From: Actinomycetes bacterium
Lineage (GTDB): Bacteria > Actinomycetota > Actinomycetes > Actinomycetales > Cellulomonadaceae
Assembly: GCA_023425905.1 (NCBI GenBank)
Contig: JAFABT010000030.1
Span: 1 to 6,807 of the forward strand
Direction of reading: 5' to 3'
Length of the DNA stretch: 6,807 bases
Part shown: positions 1 to 4,727 of the stretch, in pieces
Layout of the letters: every line of letters begins with the position of its first letter
Position numbering within the stretch: position 1 is the first letter of the stretch
Made by a program: the position numbers and the translations under genes
The notes under the pieces: model-generated
The model's database searches: none
Told to the model about the DNA's origin: nothing
What the model saw: only the letters and a program-made list of their open reading frames with translations

Positions 1-101
1 GTGCTCACCTCTTGCCTCGTGAGCGAGGTGAGCGCCGCGGGCAGGTACGCCGCGGCGTCGCGCGCCGGGACGACGACGGTGAGGGCGGGGCGGGCGGCCA
101 T
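1..101 (-). CDS. Glycosyltransferase family 2, N-terminal fragment (runs off the left edge)
   Basis: Reading the minus strand from the ATG at 101-99 gives 33 residues before the window ends, with no stop. The segment PALTVVVPARDAAAYLPAAL (residues 5-24) is the classic first beta strand and helix of a GT-A fold family 2 glycosyltransferase: a hydrophobic strand ending in VPARD(A) followed by a helix of the 'yLpaaLtSLtrQ' type. Such enzymes transfer a sugar from a nucleotide-sugar donor, usually at the cytoplasmic face of the membrane. The catalytic DxD and acceptor regions lie outside the window, so substrate cannot be judged. The start is 18 bp after the neuB stop on the same strand, so the two genes are probably co-transcribed. 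The Shine-Dalgarno match is weak (GGCGAG about 11 nt upstream). Family call is fairly secure despite the short length; the exact start is less so. Confidence 0.72.
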   Translation of the reverse strand, partial: MAARPALTVVVPARDAAAYLPAALTSLTRQEVS

Positions 102-119
102 GGCGGGCGGTGCTCGCCG

Positions 120-1031
120 TCAGGCGCCGACGCGGCGCAGCCGCGAGAGCGGGGCGAGCTCGCCGGGGAAGACGCGCTTGACGCCGTCGCCGAGCGCGTC
201 GCCGAGGATGCGGATGTCACGCACGAGGTGCTCGAGGCCGGTCGGCTCGAGCGAGGACGCCTGGTCCGAGCCCCACATCGTGCGGTCGAGCGTGATGTGG
301 CGCTCGACCGCGACGGCGCCGAGGGCGACGGCCGCGAGGGAGATCTGCAGGCCCTTCTCGTGGCCCGAGTAGCCGACGGGGACGTCGTAGCGCTCGGCGA
401 GGGTGCTGATCGTGCGGAGGTTGGCCTCCTCGGGCGGCAGCGGGTACGTCGAGGTCGCGTGCAGCAGGACGAGGCGCTCGGTGCCGAGGATCTCAACGGC
501 CGCGTCGATCTGCTCGAGGGTCGACATGCCCGTCGAGAGGATGATCGGCTTGCCCGTCTCGGCGAGGGCGTGGAGCAGCTCGTGGTCGGTGACGGACGCG
601 GAGGCGACCTTGTGCGTCGGCACTCCGAGGTCCTCGAGGAACTCGACGGACGGCACGTCCCACGGAGAGGCGAACCACTGCAGGCCGCGCTCGGCGGCGT
701 GCGTGGCGACCTTCTCGTACTGCTCGCGGCCGAACTCGACGCGGTAGCGGTACTCGAGGTACGTCATCTCGCCCCAGGGCGTCTGGCGGATCTGGTCGCG
801 CTGGGCGTGCGGCGTCGAGATCTCCGGGGTGCGCTTCTGGAACTTCACGGCTTGGCAGCCGGCGTCGGCGGCAACGTCGATGAGGCGCCGTGCGATGTCG
901 ACGTCTCCGTTGTGGTTGAGGCCGATCTCGCCGATGACGTAGACCGGCTGGCCGGCGCCGACGAGCTGGTCGCCGATCGCGACGGGGCGGACCTCGCGGG
1001 AGGTCGCCTGGGTGAGGTTCTCGATGGTCAT
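120..1031 (-). CDS. neuB: NeuB-type sialic/nonulosonic acid synthase lacking the SAF domain
   Basis: 303 residues from the ATG at 1031. The NeuB family condenses phosphoenolpyruvate with ManNAc, a related hexosamine, or its 6-phosphate to form a nine-carbon ulosonic acid in the cytoplasm. The TIM-barrel motifs are visible in order: VIGEIGLNHNGD (32-43, with the conserved Glu35), AVKFQK (61-66), STGMS (166-170), LLHATSTYP (189-197, usually HCTS), GYSGHE (220-225) and VERHITLD (242-249), whose His224 and His245 match the metal-binding histidines of the family, then MWGSDQASSLEP (252-263). The protein stops at LSRLRRVGA, about where the 60-residue C-terminal SAF (antifreeze-like) domain normally begins. 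The next gene starts 18 bp later, so no detached SAF domain follows. The open frame continues upstream to 1577, but homology begins only after 1031, and a TACCGT hexamer 7 nt before this ATG suggests a leaderless transcript. Substrate (Neu5Ac, KDN, legionaminic type) cannot be read from sequence alone. Confidence 0.9.
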   Translation of the reverse strand: MTIENLTQATSREVRPVAIGDQLVGAGQPVYVIGEIGLNHNGDVDIARRLIDVAADAGCQAVKFQKRTPEISTPHAQRDQIRQTPWGEMTYLEYRYRVEFGREQYEKVATHAAERGLQWFASPWDVPSVEFLEDLGVPTHKVASASVTDHELLHALAETGKPIILSTGMSTLEQIDAAVEILGTERLVLLHATSTYPLPPEEANLRTISTLAERYDVPVGYSGHEKGLQISLAAVALGAVAVERHITLDRTMWGSDQASSLEPTGLEHLVRDIRILGDALGDGVKRVFPGELAPLSRLRRVGA

Positions 1032-1038
1032 GGTGGTG

Positions 1039-1044
1039 ACGGTA
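1039..1044 (-). promoter_or_regulatory. Candidate -10 element for a leaderless neuB transcript
   Basis: On the minus strand TACCGT fits the actinobacterial TAnnnT -10 pattern and is followed by exactly 7 nt (CACCACC) before the ATG, so transcription would begin at or next to the start codon. No Shine-Dalgarno sequence is present. No convincing -35 box was found at 17 bp. The element sits in the 102-bp divergent gap shared with the PAP2 gene. Confidence 0.4.
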
Positions 1045-1121
1045 GGGAGCCCGGGCGACGTGGCGGTGTGGCGGGGGTGAGGGGTGGGTGAACAGCGGAC
1101 GAACCGGGCGCACACAGGACC

Positions 1122-1127
1122 TAGGCT
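1122..1127 (+). promoter_or_regulatory. Candidate -10 element for a leaderless PAP2 transcript
   Basis: TAGGCT matches TAnnnT and lies 6 nt (CGGGCG) before the ATG at 1134. No ribosome binding site separates it from the start, which again fits a leaderless mRNA. The -35 region is not recognisable. It is divergent from the candidate neuB promoter at 1039-1044. Confidence 0.38.
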
Positions 1128-1133
1128 CGGGCG

Positions 1134-1700
1134 ATGACGTGGTGGGACGTGGCCGTGGCCGAGTGGATGGTGGAGCGCAGAACGGCGGTGGGCGACGTGG
1201 TTGCGCACGCATTCATGGCTGTGGGCACGCGTCCCGTCCTCATGGCGGCCGTGGGTCTTCTCGCTCTCGGGGCCGCGGCGCTCGCACGGCAGTTCCGGCT
1301 GCTGCTCGCGCTGCCGGTGGCGGCCGTCGGTGCGTCGGTCCTCGGGCGGCTGCTCAAGGCGGTCGTCGACCAGCCGCGTCCGCCCCGAGCGCTTGCGGTC
1401 GTCGAGGCGGCGGGCTCCTCGATGCCCTCGAGCGCGGCGATGCTCACAGCGGCGGTCGCAGTCGCCGGCTACATGTGCCTCGACGACCTCGCGCCTCGTG
1501 CGCGCAGGCTCGTCGGGGTCGTGCTGGCGATCGGGGTCGCGACGACGGGGTGGAGCGTCGTCTACCTGGGCGCCCACTGGGTGACCGATGTTCTCGTGGG
1601 GTGGGTGCTCGGGGCCGCGCTCGGGGTGGGGGTGGGGCTGGTGGCGCGTCGCGTGCCCATCGGGCGCAGGCTGCCGGATGAAGCGGATCGTCCGGGGTAG
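1134..1700 (+). CDS. PAP2-family membrane phosphatase with a degenerate active site
   Basis: 188 residues, rich in Ala/Val/Leu, with about five likely membrane segments (roughly 30-50, 55-74, 100-115, 125-142, 152-171). PAP2 enzymes dephosphorylate lipid phosphates or pyrophosphates such as undecaprenyl-PP at the outer face of the membrane. Motif 1 is intact: K75-x6-R82-P83 (KAVVDQPRP). Motif 2, normally PSGH, reads PSSA (98-101), so the histidine thought to act as general acid is missing. Motif 3, normally SRx5Hx3D, reads S141-V-VYLGA-H148-WVT-D152, keeping the nucleophilic His and the Asp but losing the Arg. The protein is therefore a clear family member, but activity may be altered or lost. 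The gene is divergent from neuB and convergent with the small membrane gene ending at 1733. A role in glycan-carrier recycling is inferred from position only. The stop codon lies inside a strong hairpin. Confidence 0.82.
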   Translation: MTWWDVAVAEWMVERRTAVGDVVAHAFMAVGTRPVLMAAVGLLALGAAALARQFRLLLALPVAAVGASVLGRLLKAVVDQPRPPRALAVVEAAGSSMPSSAAMLTAAVAVAGYMCLDDLAPRARRLVGVVLAIGVATTGWSVVYLGAHWVTDVLVGWVLGAALGVGVGLVARRVPIGRRLPDEADRPG

Positions 1701-1727
1701 GGGAGCGGGCCTGCTTCCCTACCCCGG
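1692..1727. terminator. 15-bp-stem hairpin, probable bidirectional terminator
   Basis: The arms 1692-1706 and 1713-1727 pair over 15 bp with a single G-T wobble (1703/1716) and a 6-nt loop (GGGCCT). The hairpin lies between two convergent genes: the PAP2 stop codon (1698-1700) is inside the left arm, and the minus-strand small membrane gene ends at 1733. There is no U-tract on either side, which is common for actinobacterial terminators. An exact 11-bp GC-rich core makes chance pairing unlikely. Confidence 0.72.
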
Positions 1728-1732
1728 AGAGA

Positions 1733-1999
1733 TCAGGCCGACACTTGATCAGTGTGGGCGTCTCGCCGACGAAGGATGCCGACCAGAATGACGGTGACAC
1801 CGACGGCCGCGAGAGCGACACCCGTCAGAGCCCAGTAGAGGTCGGCTGTCGTGGCGACGAGGTCGGGGTCGCCACCGGACTCGATGAGCTCGACGCCTTC
1901 AGGGGTGTAGAGACTCCGGTACCAGACCAACAGGGCTACCCCGGCGGCCACTGCCGCCGCACCTGCGCCGATGAGGACTCTCCGTGTTGTCACGCTCAT
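1733..1999 (-). CDS. Small two-helix membrane protein, coupled to the secreted protein upstream
   Basis: 88 residues; no family recognised. After a short basic N-terminus (MSVTTRR) there is a first membrane helix at about 8-27, a loop of about 28 residues with acidic character (GVELIESGGDPDL), a second helix at about 56-76, and an arginine-rich turn (RRR) leading to a polar tail. Positive charges at both ends predict both termini inside the cell and the loop outside. The ATG at 1999 overlaps the stop codon of the secreted protein gene as ATGA, and GAGGTG stands 7 nt upstream. A GTG in frame at 2008 would overlap that Shine-Dalgarno sequence, so I prefer 1999. The overlap implies translational coupling and a linked function, perhaps as anchor, partner or immunity protein for the secreted product; this is inference. 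Confidence 0.75.
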   Translation of the reverse strand: MSVTTRRVLIGAGAAAVAAGVALLVWYRSLYTPEGVELIESGGDPDLVATTADLYWALTGVALAAVGVTVILVGILRRRDAHTDQVSA

Positions 2000-3000
2000 G
2001 GGTTGCACCTCTTCTCAATCATCTTCGTGTACGACACGTGCGGACGCCAGGTGTCGATGTTCCACGACTCCTTCGCCGGGTCGACGAGGCGCACGACGTC
2101 GACGTGGCAGTAGAGCTGATCGCGCATCGAGTTGGTGTTCTCCCGAGTTCCAGCGGTCTTGCTCTTCGTCTCGGTCCACACGGAGTCGCGGAGCCACCAG
2201 TACGTGGCGGCTCCCACGGTGAGGTACGCCCCGGCACGGCCCCACTTCGTCGGGTAGACCGCGAGCGTGTAGCCCTTGTAGGCCGACTTGTACGACCACG
2301 AGGTCTTCGAGATGAGGTCCTTGCCGAGCCAAGGGTCGGCGGCGATCGGGTAAGCCGCATCCGACCGGGGTTCGACGACCTGGACGAAACTGCCCTCGAG
2401 CAACTCGTAATGGGTCGGCTGCTCGATGCCGTTGGCGTCGACGGCCCACGGCGGTGCGACGCCGCCGAGCCACTCACCGTCAGAGTCCAGCAGCTGGAGA
2501 CCACCATGCTTGAAGACGACGGTCGCACCTGCGGGGAGTCCCAGGTCGTAGGTGAAGCTGTGCGGGGCGTCGGCGTCTTCGATGACGGTCGTGATCCGAA
2601 CTGATCCGTCGGTGGCCTGCGCCGTCACGTCAACACCTGCGCCAGCGTCCGGGAAGACGACCGTGCCGTCCTGCGTCAGCAGGCCCTCGTCGACGTCGAT
2701 CTCGTGGGGCAGCGAGAGCGTGATGTCACTCGACGGGCTCCCTTCGGAGATCTCGAGCGCGGTGTTGGCGTCCCGCGGGATGGTGACTGTCGCCTCGGGC
2801 ATGCTCTCCCCGACGACGAACGCGGTTCGTGTCTCCTCGGGCACCTGGGTGTCGAGCGTGATCGGGGCGACGTCGCTGACGAAGTCGGCAACCGCCTCGA
2901 CGCCGGTCGAATCGGCTGCGTGGGCAGCAGGGACCAGTGCTGCGACTGCGAGCGTGGTTGTCGCCGCGGTCGCGACGATCGTTCGTATGGCTTTCCTCAT
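1996..3000 (-). CDS. Secreted protein with DUF2599-like C-terminal domain
   Basis: 334 residues. The N-terminus is a good Sec signal peptide: MRK, a hydrophobic stretch at about 8-25 and a likely cleavage after AHA (residue 28). Residues 30-225 form a beta-rich region that ends in AAYPIAADP (215-223), a phrase I recall from many modular secreted actinobacterial proteins. The C-terminal part contains PTKWGR (250-255), SMRDQLYCHVD (291-301), WNIDTWRPHV (313-322) and a terminal CNP; this pattern resembles DUF2599, a domain of unknown function. Only two cysteines remain in the mature protein (C298, C332), so they could form a disulfide. I chose the ATG at 3000 because it starts the signal peptide and has AGGGGAA just upstream; the frame extends to 3360, but that part looks non-coding and overlaps the opposite-strand gene. 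Base composition is visibly less GC-extreme than in the flanking genes. Its stop overlaps the next start (ATGA). Confidence 0.85.
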   Translation of the reverse strand: MRKAIRTIVATAATTTLAVAALVPAAHAADSTGVEAVADFVSDVAPITLDTQVPEETRTAFVVGESMPEATVTIPRDANTALEISEGSPSSDITLSLPHEIDVDEGLLTQDGTVVFPDAGAGVDVTAQATDGSVRITTVIEDADAPHSFTYDLGLPAGATVVFKHGGLQLLDSDGEWLGGVAPPWAVDANGIEQPTHYELLEGSFVQVVEPRSDAAYPIAADPWLGKDLISKTSWSYKSAYKGYTLAVYPTKWGRAGAYLTVGAATYWWLRDSVWTETKSKTAGTRENTNSMRDQLYCHVDVVRLVDPAKESWNIDTWRPHVSYTKMIEKRCNP

Positions 3001-3061
3001 GGGTTCCCCTGACAGCGTAGATGGACTGAGTTCTAGTCGGGACGCGGTGAATCTGAACCGC

Positions 3062-3079
3062 GACGATCCCGGGTTCGTC
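3062..3079. promoter_or_regulatory. 18-bp palindrome, candidate operator between divergent genes
   Basis: GACGA-T-CCCGGG-T-TCGTC is a two-fold symmetric sequence with only one mismatched pair (3067/3074). It lies 62 bp before the secreted-protein start and 94 bp before the winged-helix gene, as expected for a dimeric regulator acting on one or both divergent genes. The neighbouring winged-helix protein is the obvious candidate ligand, but nothing in the sequence proves this. The rest of the 173-bp gap (3001-3173) shows no clear -35/-10 pair; TACGCT (minus strand, about 20 nt before the secreted-protein start) is a weak -10 candidate. Confidence 0.35.
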
Positions 3080-3173
3080 CGAAAAGTACCAGTAGTCCGC
3101 CACGCAAGGGTTCGATCGTGCGAAGGACTGTGGGCGCCGGGGTCACGCGCCCGCTCTTCTGATCCGGAGAGAG

Positions 3174-3356
3174 ATGCATGTGCTGGACGTTCTTCGCAGG
3201 GCATCGCGTCCGCTCGGGACGGGGCAGTTGGCCGACCTGGCTGGGGTTGCACGTCCGACAGCTCTGCGGCATCTCGAGCGGCTGCGAGATGCGGGCCTGA
3301 TCGTCTGGGAGGGGCAGTCCCCCAAGGATCCTCGGGCGGTGTGGCGCCTGACCTGA
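3174..3356 (+). CDS. Minimal winged helix-turn-helix protein (60 residues)
   Basis: The whole protein is a single DNA-binding wing-type domain. A first helix (MHVLDVLRRA) is followed by a helix-turn-helix: GQLADLAGV (17-25) as the support helix, then RPTALRHLERLRDAGLI (27-43) as the recognition helix. A short beta wing follows, VWEGQSPKDPRAVWRL (44-59). The pattern 'LA...GVARPTALRHLERLRDAGLI' is typical of ArsR, MarR or IclR-like winged helices, though I cannot place it in one family. No effector-binding or dimerisation domain is present. GGAG lies about 4 nt before the ATG, supporting this start. The gene is divergent from the secreted-protein gene, so a regulator of that gene is the natural guess. 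It could also be the remnant of a longer regulator. It ends 4 bp before a strong hairpin. Confidence 0.7.
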   Translation: MHVLDVLRRASRPLGTGQLADLAGVARPTALRHLERLRDAGLIVWEGQSPKDPRAVWRLT

Positions 3357-3360
3357 GCAT

Positions 3361-3420
3361 GGAACGCTACTGCCACATCTACTAGAACGACGATGTTCCA
3401 GTAGATGTGGCAGTAGTTCC
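3361..3420. terminator. Long inverted repeat (26-bp stem), probable bidirectional terminator
   Basis: The arm 3361-3388 pairs with 3395-3420 through 25 pairs in 26 positions, with a 2-nt bulge in the left arm (GC at 3366-3367), one A/C mismatch near the loop (3384/3399), and a 6-nt loop (GACGAT). It fills the gap between the convergent winged-helix gene (stop at 3356) and the neuA gene (stop at 3423) almost exactly. The stem is unusually long and much less GC-rich than its surroundings (core TACTGCCACATCTACT). No U-tract follows in either direction. A terminator is the likeliest role; a remnant of a mobile or repeat element is an alternative. Confidence 0.7.
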
Positions 3421-3422
3421 AG

Positions 3423-4634
3423 TCAGCGCGTGAGCGTCACCGGGCTGGGCCTGCGTCCCGCGAGCACGAGGTCGGCGAGCTCGCGCACCGCCCCGTCGCC
3501 GCCGCGGCGCTCGAGCACGAGCCGTGCCGCCGCGAGCACCTCGGGCCGGGCGTCGGCGACCGCGACGGGCCAGCCGACGAGGTCGAGCGCGGGCAGGTCG
3601 TTGACGTCGTTGCCGACGTAGGCGGTGCGGGCCGGGTCGATGCCGCGCTCGGCGAGCCACTCGGTGAGCGCCGTGGCCTTGTCCTGCACGCCCTGGCGGT
3701 AGTCGACGCCGAGCTTGATCGCGCGCGCCCGCACGACGGGGTCGGTCTCGGTCGACAGGATGAGGGCGGGCACCCCGGCCCGCCGCAGCATCGCCATGCC
3801 GAGGCCGTCGCCGCGATGGACCCGGACGCCCTCGAGCCCCTGGGAGGACACGGTTGCGTGATCGTCGGTGTGGACGCCGTCGAAGTCGGTGACGACCGCG
3901 TCGACGTCGAGGGTGCGCGCGGCGGCACGGGCGAGAGCGGGGGAGGACGCCGCGAGGAGGCGGGCGAGCGCGAGGTCCGACGGGGTGTCGATCTCGATCG
4001 CGGCGGCGGGGTCGACGACCTCGAGGGCGACCCGGCCGAAGAACCGGTGCCCGACCTCGCGCAGGCCCGCGGTGCGCATGACGTAGAACGCCCCGGTCTC
4101 GCGGTAGTGCTGCTCGCGGTCCTGCCGGCGGGGCCGGTGCGCGGCGTCGTGGCCGACGGCGACCGCCTGCCGGCCCACCGCGTCGACGGTCCACATGAAG
4201 TCGTGCGTCGGCGCCGCGGCGAGCACGACGTCGGCCTCGCCGGCCAGGACGCGCACGATCGCACGGTCGAGATCCTTGCCGTCGATGAACGGGCTCGTCG
4301 CCTGGAGCAGCACCGTCACCTCGGGCTCGATGCCCTCGGCTGCGAGGGCATCGAGCGCGTGCAGGACGGCCGACTCCGAGCTGGCCGTGCCCCCCGAGAT
4401 CGACGCGGGCCGCTCGACGACGCGGGCGCCGGCCTGCTGAGCGGCGGCCGCGACCTGCTGGTGGTCGGTGGAGACGACGACGAGGTCGACGCTCGGGGCG
4501 TCGAGCGCGGCACCGACCGCACGGGCGACGAGCGGGGAGCCGCCGACCGAGCGGAGGTTCTTGAGCGGCACCCCGACGGAGCCGCCACGGGCGGGGACGA
4601 CGACGAGGGTGCGGGGGGTGAGGGTCTGGTCCAC
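3423..4634 (-). CDS. neuA: Bifunctional CMP-sialic acid synthetase / KdsC-type HAD phosphatase
   Basis: 403 residues from a GTG start. Residues 8-230 are a NeuA-type cytidylyltransferase, which couples a nonulosonic acid to CMP using CTP: VVPARGGSVGVPLKN (12-26), STDH (55-58), RPASISGGTASSES (75-88), LLQATSPF (109-116), YRETGAFYVM (177-186) and EIDTPSDLALA (214-224), which carries the metal-binding acidic pair. In the signature RxGSKGxPxKN the first Lys is Val20; Lys25 remains. Residues 240-400 form a HAD phosphatase of the KdsC/Neu5Ac-9-P type: motif I DFDGVHTDD (250-258, nucleophile Asp250), motif II LSTETD (293-298), Lys319 in GVQDK, and motif IV GNDVNDLPAL (341-350). All HAD catalytic positions are present, so the domain should be active. 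The fusion suggests that dephosphorylation and activation occur on one polypeptide. A TAGCGT hexamer 7 nt before the GTG and the lack of a Shine-Dalgarno sequence suggest a leaderless transcript. Confidence 0.92.
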   Translation of the reverse strand: MDQTLTPRTLVVVPARGGSVGVPLKNLRSVGGSPLVARAVGAALDAPSVDLVVVSTDHQQVAAAAQQAGARVVERPASISGGTASSESAVLHALDALAAEGIEPEVTVLLQATSPFIDGKDLDRAIVRVLAGEADVVLAAAPTHDFMWTVDAVGRQAVAVGHDAAHRPRRQDREQHYRETGAFYVMRTAGLREVGHRFFGRVALEVVDPAAAIEIDTPSDLALARLLAASSPALARAAARTLDVDAVVTDFDGVHTDDHATVSSQGLEGVRVHRGDGLGMAMLRRAGVPALILSTETDPVVRARAIKLGVDYRQGVQDKATALTEWLAERGIDPARTAYVGNDVNDLPALDLVGWPVAVADARPEVLAAARLVLERRGGDGAVRELADLVLAGRRPSPVTLTR

Positions 4635-4641
4635 GAGCGTG

Positions 4642-4647
4642 ACGCTA
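4642..4647 (-). promoter_or_regulatory. Candidate -10 element for a leaderless neuA transcript
   Basis: TAGCGT on the minus strand fits TAnnnT and is 7 nt (CACGCTC) before the GTG start, the same geometry as at neuB. It overlaps a small palindrome AGCGT-G-ACGCT (4636-4646). No good -35 box is visible. The presence of its own promoter would allow neuA to be expressed apart from the upstream methyltransferase gene, although the 93-bp gap does not rule out read-through. Confidence 0.4.
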
Positions 4648-4727
4648 GGTGGGCAGGGCGGCGCGGAGGTTGCGTCAGGGCGAGCCGGGGGTGGCGCGCG
4701 GATGAACGGTTGCGCTCGAGCGCGGGG

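Noticed and set aside
12..1091. Long plus-strand open frame of 359 residues opposite neuB
   Set aside because: It is Arg/Gly/Asp/Val-rich low-complexity translation of the antisense strand, lies over a well-supported NeuB gene, and shows no protein motif.
1032..1577. N-terminal extension of neuB
   Set aside because: The frame is open but encodes Arg/His/Pro-rich sequence with no NeuB homology and overlaps the PAP2 gene on the opposite strand.
3001..3360. N-terminal extension of the secreted protein
   Set aside because: A signal peptide with a good Shine-Dalgarno sequence begins at 3000, and the extension overlaps the winged-helix gene.
2552..3385. Plus-strand open frame of 277 residues over the secreted-protein gene
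   Set aside because: Ser/Ala/Val-rich antisense shadow; the opposite strand has the signal peptide and conserved C-terminal motifs.
1692..3420. Transposon or integron boundaries formed by the two hairpins
   Set aside because: The two hairpins share no sequence with each other, there is no recombinase gene, and no flanking target duplication is visible; each is explained by convergent genes.
4712..4723. Perfect 12-bp palindrome GCGCTCGAGCGC just after the methyltransferase stop
   Set aside because: Only a 4-bp stem with a 4-nt loop if folded and common in GC-rich DNA; too weak to call a terminator or site.
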